Source of the DNA: Cupriavidus sp. U2
Lineage (GTDB): Bacteria > Pseudomonadota > Gammaproteobacteria > Burkholderiales > Burkholderiaceae
Length of the DNA: 41,922 nucleotides
Reading direction: 5' to 3'
Assembly: GCF_009663685.2 (NCBI RefSeq)
Contig: NZ_RCOG02000028.1
Coordinates: 131,000 to 172,921 of the forward strand
The notes under the pieces are model-generated. The model had not been told where the DNA came from and ran no database searches. It was given only the letters and a program-made list of their open reading frames with translations. This document shows positions 1-7,751 of this stretch, in pieces. Within the stretch, counting starts at the first letter, position 1; each line of letters opens with the position of its first letter. Both the position numbers and the translations under genes were made by a program.

Positions 1-765
1 GCGGCGATCCATAGAATCCGCTGCCAGCGTGGGCATGAATGGCATCCAGAAGGGCGAAGCGTGCTGGCGGGCTACTGGTGTCCCCGTTGCGCCGGCAAGC
101 CAACGAAGCCTACGCCACACCGGCAAGCCTCAAAGTACGGCTTGGACGACTTGCACGCCAAGGCGGCCGAGCGCGGGGGAAAGTGTCTCGCGGCCGCCTG
201 GAAGACCGGCCGCGACCATTACCCATTCGAATGCGCGGCTGGCCACCGTTGGGAAGCGATGGGCTACAAAGTTCTCAAGCAAGGGAACTGGTGCCGGGTG
301 TGCACCGACGCCCGACTAGGCGCACAACGGACCGATGCAGACGGCCTGGCGCGCATTCACGAAGCAGCCAAAGCACACGCAGGCCAATGTCTGAGTACCG
401 CTTACCATGGAACCAACGCCTCATACCGTTTCCGATGCGCGGTTGGGCACGAATGGGATGCGCTCGGTAACAACATCCTCCAGGGTGGCTGGTGCCGCCT
501 TTGCCGCAACGAGGGACAAAAGCTGGGCATCGAGGCGATGCGTGCATTGGCACGGGAACGCGGCGGCATTTGCCTATCGGACGTCTATCTTCATGGGAAA
601 TCCAAACTCAGGTGGGAATGCCATCGTGGCCACGTTTGGGCCGCGACGCCCTCCGGCGTGAAGGCGGGCCACTGGTGCCCGTCCTGCGCGATCCTGAACA
701 CGATCGCGGCAAAGGGCCAACGCAAGCGAAAGCGCTATGAGGCTGTGGGAAAAGCGCCAGACTAG
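1..765 (+). CDS. Zinc-ribbon repeat protein, 5' end outside window
   Basis: The reading frame is open from base 1, so the true start lies upstream; a GTG at 61 is internal. The protein has four copies of a short zinc-ribbon unit of the form C-x3-GH-x-W-x(7-10)-G-x-WC-x2-C. The first copy is cut by the window edge and the last is near the C-terminus, and each is separated by a helical linker containing a GG-x-C-L sequence. Each unit supplies Cys, His and a CxxC pair, enough to bind one zinc ion. Such tandem ribbons occur in phage and plasmid proteins related to HNH or homing nucleases and probably bind nucleic acid, but no nuclease core is visible here. The tail is basic (KGQRKRKR). Molecular role unknown. 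Confidence 0.8.
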   Translation, partial: AAIHRIRCQRGHEWHPEGRSVLAGYWCPRCAGKPTKPTPHRQASKYGLDDLHAKAAERGGKCLAAAWKTGRDHYPFECAAGHRWEAMGYKVLKQGNWCRVCTDARLGAQRTDADGLARIHEAAKAHAGQCLSTAYHGTNASYRFRCAVGHEWDALGNNILQGGWCRLCRNEGQKLGIEAMRALARERGGICLSDVYLHGKSKLRWECHRGHVWAATPSGVKAGHWCPSCAILNTIAAKGQRKRKRYEAVGKAPD

Positions 766-850
766 CGATTTCCCCGTTGCAAAATGCGTGTCTTCTTCGC
801 TAAGCTCTGCCGATCCGGCACTGTGCCGGCATTCTCGAAACAGGAGCTCC

Positions 851-1273
851 ATGGCAACGAAGAAGACGGCCGCCCCGAAGACTGCGGCGAAGAAACCGGC
901 AGCGCCGGCGAAGAAGGCTGCGCCCGCAGCGAAGAAGGCGGCTGCCGCACCCGTGGCAAAGCCGCTGAAGGACACCTTCAACAAGTCGAGCCTGCTCGCG
1001 CACCTGGTGGCGCAGACCGAACTGGACAAGAAGACGGTGCAGACCGTACTCGCCCACCTCGAAAGCACGATTGCCAGTGCCATCCACAAGAAAGGGGCAG
1101 GCGAATTCACGTTCCCGGGCCTGTTCAAGGTGTCGGCCATCCAGGTGCCGGCAACCAAGAAGCGCTTTGGACGCAACCCCTTCACTGGCCAGGACCAATG
1201 GTTCGCCGCAAAGCCGGCGTCGGTCAAGGTGAAGGTGCGCCCACTGAAGAAGCTGAAGGACGCTGCCCTGTAG
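851..1273 (+). CDS. HU-like DNA-binding protein with Ala/Lys/Pro N-terminal tail
   Basis: 140 residues. The ATG at 851 is chosen because it starts the basic tail and follows GGAGCTCC. Residues 1-40 are a low-complexity Lys/Ala/Pro tail like those of histone H1-type proteins. Residues 45-135 fit the HU/IHF fold, with helices followed by a beta-arm stretch, GEFTFPGLFKV and a basic arm KKRFGRNPFTG. HU proteins bend and compact DNA as dimers. Tailed HU-like proteins are common in Burkholderiales, where they add non-specific DNA affinity. It has its own terminator directly downstream. Likely a plasmid-encoded nucleoid protein; the HU-fold call is firm, the precise role inferred. Confidence 0.88.
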   Translation: MATKKTAAPKTAAKKPAAPAKKAAPAAKKAAAAPVAKPLKDTFNKSSLLAHLVAQTELDKKTVQTVLAHLESTIASAIHKKGAGEFTFPGLFKVSAIQVPATKKRFGRNPFTGQDQWFAAKPASVKVKVRPLKKLKDAAL

Positions 1274-1298
1274 AACTCCACGCTGCCATTCAGCAGTG

Positions 1299-1325
1299 AG
1301 GCCTGGCAATGCCAGGCCTTTTCGT
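1299..1325 (+). terminator. Rho-independent terminator of the HU-like gene
   Basis: A perfect 9-bp stem AGGCCTGGC/GCCAGGCCT with an AAT loop is followed by TTTCG, 25 nt after the HU-like stop codon. Confidence 0.85.
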
Positions 1326-1373
1326 ATCACAAAGCCGCCGCTTGGTGCGCTAAGAGAATCAAGCCCCATGCTG

Positions 1374-1847
1374 CTATTTTCGATGGCTATCGGTGCGCAA
1401 CTTCTCACGTAGCAATACCTTCCCAACCACGGGCAGGTCAGCTGCAAGCTCGTTACATTTCCGATGCGCCAGGGCCAGATTGGAGAGCCGATCAGTCCCC
1501 CCATCTGCTTTCGACAGAAGGTGCTCGACCGATGTGTCGCTATCCTCCATCGGCAAGCCGCAATAGAAACAATCTGAGCCATCCCGCTCTTGCAAGCGGG
1601 TAACCTTCAGATCCTTCTTCCGTCTCTTCTTTCTTGCGTTTCGACTAACCCCTGAGCGAATTGTTGGGGCCACGCCATTCCCCGTCACCCGGGTCAACTG
1701 GATGGTGAATCGGTCCTCGCGGACCATGACAGCGTCGCCTTTCTTGACCAATGCCTCCGCACGCTCTCGTGTGCAGCTATCGAGCGATCGTCCATGCTCG
1801 TCAAGTACCAACACTTCCGTGCCCGCCACCGCGCTGTTCCGATTCAA
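1374..1847 (-). CDS. Compact RRXRR/PLMP-HNH protein (IshB-like)
   Basis: 157 residues if translation starts at the TTG at 1847, whose bases overlap the TGA of the upstream gene; an ATG at 1898 would add 17 residues. Residues 10-52 match the RRXRR (PLMP) domain that opens IscB proteins: VLVLDEHGRSL, a Cys, an R-x-RAEALVKKG helix, then FTIQL. After a basic linker comes an HNH nuclease core with CFYC, the metal-binding EHLLSKADGG, a conserved SNLALAH and a CN. No RuvC residues are present. This matches IshB, described with IscB and IsrB as a small PLMP+HNH protein without RuvC. IscB and IsrB use a guide RNA; for IshB the mechanism is unknown to me. It could also be a homing-type HNH nuclease. 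Family call fairly sure, function unknown. Confidence 0.72.
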   Translation of the reverse strand: MNRNSAVAGTEVLVLDEHGRSLDSCTRERAEALVKKGDAVMVREDRFTIQLTRVTGNGVAPTIRSGVSRNARKKRRKKDLKVTRLQERDGSDCFYCGLPMEDSDTSVEHLLSKADGGTDRLSNLALAHRKCNELAADLPVVGKVLLREKLRTDSHRK

Positions 1848-2101
1848 TCTTTGGGCGGGCAGTTCAGCCCCCTGCGCTTCAGATACGGTGCGTAGCATTG
1901 CAGTATATCTACGCCGAGAGGCGTCACTGCCCATTGCTCCCCAGTCATGGGGTCTGCATGTATCCTGGTTATGAGTTTGCGGCTGCTCAACTGGCGCCAC
2001 GGTTTTTTGTTGTCAAATGGCTCAGTGCGCCTGTTGTACACCATTGCCCAGAGCAACCGCTGGGAATCTGGGTGTAGCCCGCCAATCTTGTAATTAGTCA
2101 C
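1844..2101 (-). CDS. Small winged-helix-like protein coupled to the HNH gene
   Basis: 85 residues from a GTG at 2101 with only a weak GGAA upstream. The middle reads like the recognition helix and wing of a small winged-helix protein: SRKLITRI, then GEQWAVTPLGVDIL, as in PadR/MarR-type ends where TPLG-x-x-L is typical. Its TGA overlaps the proposed TTG of the IshB-like gene, so the two are probably translated as a coupled pair. It may be a repressor of the pair or a DNA-binding partner. No named family is recognised with certainty, and the start is uncertain because no strong ribosome-binding site is visible. Confidence 0.5.
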   Translation of the reverse strand: MTNYKIGGLHPDSQRLLWAMVYNRRTEPFDNKKPWRQLSSRKLITRIHADPMTGEQWAVTPLGVDILQCYAPYLKRRGLNCPPKD

Positions 2102-2308
2102 GAAAGCTATTCCGTTGGTTATTTGAGTAGCCGTGCCGGCTGTCAGAACCGATCGCTTCTAGGGCTGCCCTGCGCCGACTCTGGCATGTCAGCGGTGCTA
2201 TCGATACTGCTCCAATTATCGCCACGGTAGAGAGAATCTTTCGCCGGAAACACGCATGATTTTCCCGAGCTTTCAGGGTGTCTGCTCCGTATCGACAGCT
2301 TGCCGAAA

Positions 2309-2343
2309 CAAAAAAACCCCGAGCGTCGACGACGCCGGGGCTT
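2309..2343 (-). terminator. Terminator of the gene at 2355-3137
   Basis: On the minus strand a GC-rich hairpin (CCCCGGCGTC ... GACGCTCGGGG) is followed by seven T residues. Nothing else is recognised in 2102-2308. Confidence 0.85.
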
Positions 2344-2354
2344 CTTGAAGGGGC

Positions 2355-3137
2355 TTAGCACAGCAAAAGCTGCGCCGGTTCACTACTGAGGCCTCCCCAA
2401 ACGGCTCGCGCCGCGGCGGGAAGATCCTCCAAAGGAACAGACCGTGCCAACACGTCCTTGAGGTCGTAGCTCAGCGTCAGCCCCAGGCGGTCCTTGAACG
2501 CGGTTCGCCGGGCGATATCATCGTGCTCCAGCTTCTGCGCGTGAGAAAGCGTCAAGCAGCCGTAATGCGCGTACCAGCGATACCCTGCCGTTACCGAGCC
2601 CGGCCCGCCGTCTGCGTCGTGCATATCGAGAAGCCGATCGACCTCGAACTCCGCAATGAGCTGAGCGGCTTCAGCGTCCACGTCAAACTGCTGCGCCGTC
2701 TGCAAGTCCAACACTGCCCGCCCGTCTGCTGCGAAAGCAATGCTGGGTTGGCATGCACTCCCCTCCGTCAGTGCTTCGCGCATGGGATCGCGTAAGCCGG
2801 TCCAATCGGCGTCGGGTGCGGAGTCGTCCCACTCGTTGCCAACGTGGAGAAATCGAGCGATCGGCATAGCGGACTGTTGAACGTCGGGAACGTCCGGGAC
2901 GTCGTAACGGATTCCGCGGACCTGAATATCGCGGAGGTCTGCCCAGGCCGCGAAAGGCTTCGCAACACCGTTGAGCGACTGCATTGCGTCGACCGCGATC
3001 ATCATGTCTAGCGGAAGCAGCTGGAACTTCGGTCGCTCCCCGACACTAGCCGCCCGCCGCTGCCCGTCGTAATCCAACTGCAGCATGCAACGAGTTAGCG
3101 CGCGCAGCATTGAGGGATGGTAAGTGTCGGGCATCAC
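2355..3137 (-). CDS. Conserved-looking hypothetical protein
   Basis: 260 residues, start at 3137, six bases after the stop of the DndC-like gene and so in one operon with it. The protein is acidic and mixed alpha/beta, without transmembrane segment or signal peptide. I recognise no catalytic motif; a stretch GYRWYAHYGCLTLSHAQKLE is aromatic-rich. It is closed by a strong terminator. Its constant neighbour, the PAPS-reductase-family protein, suggests a partner role, but that is inference only. Confidence 0.7.
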   Translation of the reverse strand: MMPDTYHPSMLRALTRCMLQLDYDGQRRAASVGERPKFQLLPLDMMIAVDAMQSLNGVAKPFAAWADLRDIQVRGIRYDVPDVPDVQQSAMPIARFLHVGNEWDDSAPDADWTGLRDPMREALTEGSACQPSIAFAADGRAVLDLQTAQQFDVDAEAAQLIAEFEVDRLLDMHDADGGPGSVTAGYRWYAHYGCLTLSHAQKLEHDDIARRTAFKDRLGLTLSYDLKDVLARSVPLEDLPAAARAVWGGLSSEPAQLLLC

Positions 3138-3143
3138 CCTGAT

Positions 3144-4127
3144 TTACCCACCTCGAATGGTGCGCCCGATCCAATGACGCCGCGACCAGTCGTAGCGAGT
3201 CGCCCGAATGAAGCGATTGAGCTTCTGCAGGCCTCCGGCATAGGCGTATCGGTCGTCGTAGGCCACCATATTCGCGAGGCTCTTGTCCTCCGCCATCTGG
3301 CAAACGTGACAGCCGAGGCGCGCACCGCATTTCCCTTGCCGCCGGCCACCACCATCGTCCAGTATCGCGTCAGCCACGACAGCACACGAAGTCCCGACAG
3401 AATGGGCGTAGATGCGCCGCATCTCTTCGAAATCAGAGTACCCGGGGCGAGCACCACCAGCATAAAGGGAGACGGCCTCCCAGATATCGTCATCGCTCCA
3501 ATGCGCCACCGGACTGATGACCAGGTCACCATCCTTGTTGCGCGAGGCTGCATTGTCAGAATCCCCGCGCAGGCGCATGCCAGCAGCACGCCGCGTGCTT
3601 TCATCGTATCGACTGCCAAGGCATGTCACAGGCTCCGCGAGGCCCTGTTGGCGAAACTGACGAAACAGCTTTCGCCGAAAGCTCCGCTGCGGCCCGATTT
3701 TGAGGTCGGTCGAGCAGTCGCCTTGCGCGCCAGGAAAACTCGGCAACGCACGGCCGGATAGCACCTTAACTTGAAATGTCGAAGCCAGCGACGGCGTAAC
3801 GATGTGTGCCGAAACCGCGATACCATGCGCCTTTCCAAATGCACGCATACGTATCAGTTCCGAACGATAGTGCCGGGCGACTTCAGGAGACTCCACGAGA
3901 GTGTCCCCCGTCGTCACGACAACTGTCGGTTTGCCGCCGGCGCTGTGATGCAGCAACGCAGCATGCAGCACCAGGGCTGCGACGACACTGCTGTCCTTTC
4001 CGCCGCTGTACGCAACAACGACCGGGTGGCCAGCGGTGAAAAGCGCGAGGATGACTGCAATGGCCTTGTCGGCCTTGCGTTCAATAGGTTCGAACGCGCC
4101 TTGCGGGAAGAGAGAAATGGTTTCCAT
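3144..4127 (-). CDS. DndC-like phosphoadenosine phosphosulfate reductase family protein
   Basis: 327 residues from the ATG at 4127, placed after AAGGACCATC; an upstream in-frame start at 4148 lies inside the leader hairpin. The adenine-nucleotide alpha-hydrolase core is clear: VVVAYSGGKDSS (SGGKDS at 41-46) and a TTGDTLVESP strand. Four cysteines sit where DndC binds its Fe-S cluster: C138 in GDCSTDLKI, then C267, C273 and C276 in a CGARLGCHVC-type block. DndC uses ATP in DNA phosphorothioation, but no dndA, B, D or E homologue is present, although an SMC-like ATPase is near. It may instead be a tRNA- or DNA-thiolation enzyme. Translation is probably controlled by the leader hairpin (4128-4180). 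Confidence 0.85.
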   Translation of the reverse strand: METISLFPQGAFEPIERKADKAIAVILALFTAGHPVVVAYSGGKDSSVVAALVLHAALLHHSAGGKPTVVVTTGDTLVESPEVARHYRSELIRMRAFGKAHGIAVSAHIVTPSLASTFQVKVLSGRALPSFPGAQGDCSTDLKIGPQRSFRRKLFRQFRQQGLAEPVTCLGSRYDESTRRAAGMRLRGDSDNAASRNKDGDLVISPVAHWSDDDIWEAVSLYAGGARPGYSDFEEMRRIYAHSVGTSCAVVADAILDDGGGRRQGKCGARLGCHVCQMAEDKSLANMVAYDDRYAYAGGLQKLNRFIRATRYDWSRRHWIGRTIRGG

Positions 4128-4180
4128 GATGGTCCTTACGTGGACCAACGCCCCAACGGGCGCTGGACCCGTTGGGTTGG
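4128..4180 (-). promoter_or_regulatory. B element: SD-sequestering leader of the DndC-like gene
   Basis: On the RNA strand CCCAACGGG pairs perfectly with CCCGTTGGG around a seven-base loop TCCAGCG. Downstream TGGTCC pairs with GGACCA, which contains the ribosome-binding site, six bases apart and just before the ATG. The loop CCAGCG can pair with CGTTGG, which overlaps the anti-SD strand, so the two pairings exclude each other. Confidence 0.7.
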
Positions 4181-4256
4181 AAAAAGGAAATGCCCACCGT
4201 GCTTTTGGATCGGCGGGCAGTGGGATGCAGACGACGGACGATGGTCCGCCGGAACT

Positions 4257-4541
4257 TCAAGCCACCTTGCGGTGCGGCGGCAACAGGCCAAACTTGGCCA
4301 AGGCCTTGAGATTGGTTTCGATGTAGGTCACCATGCCGTCGATCTTTACCGCGAGGTAATGATCGAAGCACGCAGCTTCCTGGGAAACCTCCACTTTCTT
4401 CGCAGCCTTGAACACCTCCAGCAGCGCATCACGTTCCACGTTGTCACCCTGCCATCCGAAGATGCGGATAAACGTGTGGATCTTCCGGCGCCGCGGCAGC
4501 AATTTCTCGGCCTCGTCGGCCGTGACAAATATCTTCGACAT
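4257..4541 (-). CDS. Small hypothetical protein
   Basis: 94 residues starting MSKIFVTADEAEKLLPRR. Helical and slightly basic, with no recognisable motif or signal. It is followed after about 75 nt by the leader of the DndC-like gene and preceded by a 205-nt untranslated stretch that holds the terminator of the SbcC-like gene and small GC hairpins. The ATG at 4541 lacks a good SD (TAGGCTCTGAATT). Unknown function; length and codon usage support a real gene. Confidence 0.65.
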   Translation of the reverse strand: MSKIFVTADEAEKLLPRRRKIHTFIRIFGWQGDNVERDALLEVFKAAKKVEVSQEAACFDHYLAVKIDGMVTYIETNLKALAKFGLLPPHRKVA

Positions 4542-4680
4542 AATTCAGAGCCTAAGAACAGGGCTACGCCTGTGTGGATAACGGTTGCAGGTTGCCCAAA
4601 GGCACCCCTTCGGAAGGGGGGATATGAACCTCATGACGCCGGATTGGACGGCAACGGTGAGAAGACATTCCCAGACATTT

Positions 4681-4721
4681 GAAACAAAAAGAAATGCCCG
4701 CTCCCTTTCGGGAAACGGGCA
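4681..4721 (-). terminator. Terminator of the SbcC-like gene
   Basis: The minus strand reads GCCCG ... CGGGC with internal CCC/GGG pairs and a GAAA loop, then a T-rich tail ATTTCTTTTTG. It lies 26 nt beyond the stop at 4747. Confidence 0.8.
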
Positions 4722-4746
4722 TATGGTTAGTGGATGGCGCGAAGCG

Positions 4747-7071
4747 CTACTGCACCGCCAGCGCAACGACATCGATGACGCCGTCGGCATCGTCTACCAG
4801 GTCGGGCGTCTGGGAGATAAAAAACTCCCGCTGATACCCACCAACTCGCAGCACTTCGCGCTTCATCTTCATGAAGGCGCGCTTGCGCTCAGGGTCCAGC
4901 GGCCCATCCGCCTCGTCGGTGAACAGCGTCTGGAAAGGCTGCTGCGCGTCCTGCGCCCGATACAGGGCGATTCCGCGCGTCAGGCACTCATTGATCCATA
5001 CTTTCTGTCCACCTGACATCACGCCGAATTCCTTCGTGGTGTCGTTGTCGGCGTCGATCACGTTGATGGAGAACCCCTCGCGCAGCTCGCCACTGGCCAG
5101 TGCCGTCTGCGTTTGAATCGCGATGGTGAATCGCGGTCCATAGCAGGCCAGCAGCAAGTCATTGACGATCTGCGTGATGGCCGGGCCCGCGTCATCGATG
5201 GACAACGCAATGACGCCATCGTTGCCTAGGCCTTTCGCTAGCAGCTTCCACTGTGCAATCTGATCGGACAGCGCCTGCGCCTTGGCCTCGAGCGCCGGCA
5301 TGCCGGCAAGCTCACCATCCAGACGCTCACGCTCCGCCACCAACATGCTCTCCTGCCGGATCAATGCTTCGATCCGGCCGGCAAATGCCGCGACAGCCTC
5401 CCGGCTGGCAGCAATCTGGCGGTCCAACTGGGCCAGCATGCCGGTCACGTCCTCTGTGGCCAGCGATGCTAACTCCCGACGCACCGCTTCGAGCTGAGAT
5501 TGCACGTCCGCGATATCGCGCTTGTGACGCTCAACGCGGGACGCATCCTCGTGGCTCAATGCTGTCAGATCGCGTTCGGCCTGCGCCAGCCCTCCCCGCG
5601 CAGCCTCCAGCAACGGCTTCCTTGCAGCCGTCGCCGTGAGGCGCTGCAACAGCTGCTGGTCACGCACGAGGTGCGCCTCCAAGGCGGAAAGTGCAGCACG
5701 CGCCGTGACTCGCTCCGAGAGCGTGCCTTGCATCGCTTGCATCTGCTCCTGCTTCTTCCGATAGCTCTCGCGCAGTGCTTTGACTGACACAACCTGATCA
5801 CTGAGCTTGGCCTTGGCACTGCGAGCTTGCGCCAGCAGTGGGCAGGCAGCGTGCATGGGATCGTCCCGGCATGGCACCGTATCAATGACATCGGCTTGAA
5901 GCTTCAACGAATCGGCTAGCTTCGCGCCGGCGATGCCTTGCTGTTCCAGGCCCTTGAGCTCTGTACTGAGCGCAGCATGCTCGACATGAACGGCATCGAG
6001 CTTCTCCACGATCGCGCGCTGGCGGGCAACTTCATCCTGCCTCCGCCCAATGGCCAGTTGCACGATATCCCTCTCGCCCGCCGCCGCCTCAATGTCGGCC
6101 GCGTCTGCAAGTACCGCACGATGGATTGCCGCTTGCCGATCCAGATCGCGCCGGCGCGCCAAAGCACGTCCGGCAGCAGCCTGTTCATCGTTGGTCAGCG
6201 ATGGGGCACGCTTGTCCAACTCTCCCTTGCGCTGGTTCAGTTCCCGCAACCGCGCTTCGGTACCGGCATTGGCGGCCTGTTTCGCCGCCAGCGTCGCGCG
6301 CTCTTGTAACAGCTTCGCGCCATTGGTCGTTTCCGCATCACGCGCATTGCGTTCGGCATCGAGGGCCTCGCCCACCTGCCAGATCTCGCGGGCCACCACA
6401 ACCGCACGATCGTGCTTCCCCGTAAGGGTCAGCACGTCGCGCTGCAGGGTGTCCAGCGAGCGGGTAAGCAGCTTGGCGACCTCGCCGGCCTTCACCGACA
6501 AGTCACGCAAGTGATCGATCCCGAGCAACTCGGCGAGTAGCTTCTTGATTTCCCCTGGCTGATAGCTGGCCAGCGGTCGCCGGTTCTGGGCAGAGAACAC
6601 ACTGGTGAAGAAGGCCTCGGGAGACCCCAAGACGGCTTCCAGACACCGGTTGTAGGTATCCGCTTTGCCGTCCGACAGCGTGCCGTCGGCCATTTGGAAC
6701 GGCTTCCAGACGCCATCGGCTTCCTTTTCAAACAGGTAGTACTCAGCCTTGCGGCTCTTCCCAGGGTTGCGAAATGCGAATGCGGAGCGGTATGTCCTGC
6801 CGCCGTGCTCCCATTCCAGATCCTTCTCCGCGCGCGGAGCGCAGAGATGATCCCAGTACGAGAATGCGTCGGCCGACATCTTGCTCGCGTGACTCGGCAT
6901 GATGGGAAACGGATGCAGGTTGTCCATGATCGTCGTCTTCCCCGCCCCATTGGGGCCGACAAGGGCGATCAGGCCTCGGGGCAGCGTCGACAGGTCGACC
7001 GTGACGCTATCCCTATGCATGCCGTCGCGGATCCCGTGGAAGCCCGAAAGCGTCAGCTTCAGTGGGCGCAT
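4747..7071 (-). CDS. SbcC/Rad50-like SMC-type ATPase
   Basis: 774 residues. The N-terminal half-ATPase has Walker A GPNGAGKTT (39-47) and a Q-loop FSAQNRRPL near 160. The middle (about 190-640) is long coiled coil with a putative zinc-hook apex near 400, where C401 and C410 are eight residues apart instead of the usual CxxC. The C-terminal half has the ABC signature MSGGQK (685-690), Walker B TLFTDEADG (D719, E720) and an H/D-loop region SQTPDL. SbcC-Rad50 proteins work with an SbcD/Mre11 nuclease on DNA ends and hairpins, and such a nuclease is encoded just upstream (7752-9206). Shorter than E. coli SbcC (about 1050), as in phage versions. Its start overlaps the preceding gene by 13 bp, so it is translationally coupled. 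DndD is an SMC-like alternative given the DndC-like neighbour, but the SbcD partner favours SbcC. Confidence 0.88.
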   Translation of the reverse strand: MRPLKLTLSGFHGIRDGMHRDSVTVDLSTLPRGLIALVGPNGAGKTTIMDNLHPFPIMPSHASKMSADAFSYWDHLCAPRAEKDLEWEHGGRTYRSAFAFRNPGKSRKAEYYLFEKEADGVWKPFQMADGTLSDGKADTYNRCLEAVLGSPEAFFTSVFSAQNRRPLASYQPGEIKKLLAELLGIDHLRDLSVKAGEVAKLLTRSLDTLQRDVLTLTGKHDRAVVVAREIWQVGEALDAERNARDAETTNGAKLLQERATLAAKQAANAGTEARLRELNQRKGELDKRAPSLTNDEQAAAGRALARRRDLDRQAAIHRAVLADAADIEAAAGERDIVQLAIGRRQDEVARQRAIVEKLDAVHVEHAALSTELKGLEQQGIAGAKLADSLKLQADVIDTVPCRDDPMHAACPLLAQARSAKAKLSDQVVSVKALRESYRKKQEQMQAMQGTLSERVTARAALSALEAHLVRDQQLLQRLTATAARKPLLEAARGGLAQAERDLTALSHEDASRVERHKRDIADVQSQLEAVRRELASLATEDVTGMLAQLDRQIAASREAVAAFAGRIEALIRQESMLVAERERLDGELAGMPALEAKAQALSDQIAQWKLLAKGLGNDGVIALSIDDAGPAITQIVNDLLLACYGPRFTIAIQTQTALASGELREGFSINVIDADNDTTKEFGVMSGGQKVWINECLTRGIALYRAQDAQQPFQTLFTDEADGPLDPERKRAFMKMKREVLRVGGYQREFFISQTPDLVDDADGVIDVVALAVQ

Positions 7072-7574
7072 TCGGACACCTCCGAGCCGTTGAAGGAATG
7101 GAGATAGTCCGAAGGCACCTCCATTGCATCCTCATCCCAGGTCGGAATCTCAGAGAGAGATGGCATGTCCTGCTCCGGCTTACCGGCGATAGCCCGCTCG
7201 ACAGAGCGTCGCGCATCCGAAAACTGTTTGGCTGCAAGCTTCATGACAGCGTCCCAGTCCTGCTCGCCCGTAAGAGCACGCAGCTCCAGCTCGCTCCACT
7301 GCGATGCCAAGCCATTGGAGAACGACCAGATCAAGTCCTGCAGTTCCTTGGAAGGCGCAACGGCAAAGAAGGTGTTACCACCCGCCTCGCCCAAGGCCAT
7401 CACCAGCATGTGGTCGCGCTTGGCGATCACAGCGCCTCGGCCGGGGCCGAACGGCTCATACATCATGCACTGCGTAAAGCCATGTTGCTCGCAAAGGCGC
7501 TTGGCCATATCCGAACGGTTGATAAAGGTCTCTTCAACAAAGAGCCAGTCGGGACCGGCGTGGTAGAGAATCAT
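7059..7574 (-). CDS. Hypothetical protein between the SbcC- and SbcD-like genes
   Basis: 171 residues from the ATG at 7574, chosen because it follows the GGAGTGCC ribosome site of a B-type leader. Mixed alpha/beta, acidic towards the C-terminus (SLSEIPTWDEDAMEVPSD); no signal or membrane segment. No family recognised. It lies between the nuclease and the ATPase genes and overlaps the latter, so it may be an accessory subunit of that complex. It has its own A and B leader elements, suggesting it heads an operon with the SbcC-like gene. Confidence 0.7.
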   Translation of the reverse strand: MILYHAGPDWLFVEETFINRSDMAKRLCEQHGFTQCMMYEPFGPGRGAVIAKRDHMLVMALGEAGGNTFFAVAPSKELQDLIWSFSNGLASQWSELELRALTGEQDWDAVMKLAAKQFSDARRSVERAIAGKPEQDMPSLSEIPTWDEDAMEVPSDYLHSFNGSEVSECAH

Positions 7575-7632
7575 GTGGCACTCCAGGGGTAAGACAGAGT
7601 GCGCCCCGGACGGGAAGCACCCGTCTGGGTAG
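7575..7632 (-). promoter_or_regulatory. B element: SD-sequestering leader
   Basis: RNA: GACGGG/CCCGTC hairpin with loop TGCTT, flanked by outer CCC and GGGG. Then GCACTC pairs with GAGTGC, which contains the SD, before the ATG at 7574. The loop side GTGC can alternatively pair with the anti-SD GCAC. Confidence 0.65.
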
Positions 7633-7656
7633 ATAGAAAAGAAATGGATACTGCTG

Positions 7657-7684
7657 GGTCGATGCGTCAGGGACGCGGGTAAAA
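7657..7684 (-). promoter_or_regulatory. A element (GCGTC hairpin + ATCGACC)
   Basis: Minus strand: TTTTACCC, GCGTC-CCT-GACGC, ATCGACCC. One of eight dispersed copies in this window, each in the leader region of a minus-strand operon. No convincing sigma70 -10 box is seen directly upstream of this copy. Confidence 0.65.
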
Positions 7685-7692
7685 CCAGTTTT

Positions 7693-7734
7693 CGACAACC
7701 TCGAAGGCTGTCGGAACATGGCTTTCGCATGTTC
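7693..7734 (-). repeat. Tandem inverted repeats downstream of the SbcD-like gene
   Basis: Two adjacent hairpins: GAACATG/CATGTTC with a 7-nt loop, and CGACAgCCT/AGGtTGTCG with a TCG loop, 18 nt beyond the SbcD-like stop. They may serve as terminator or mRNA 3' protector, although no perfect T-run follows. Confidence 0.5.
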
Positions 7735-7751
7735 TAGGGATTGGCGTATTG

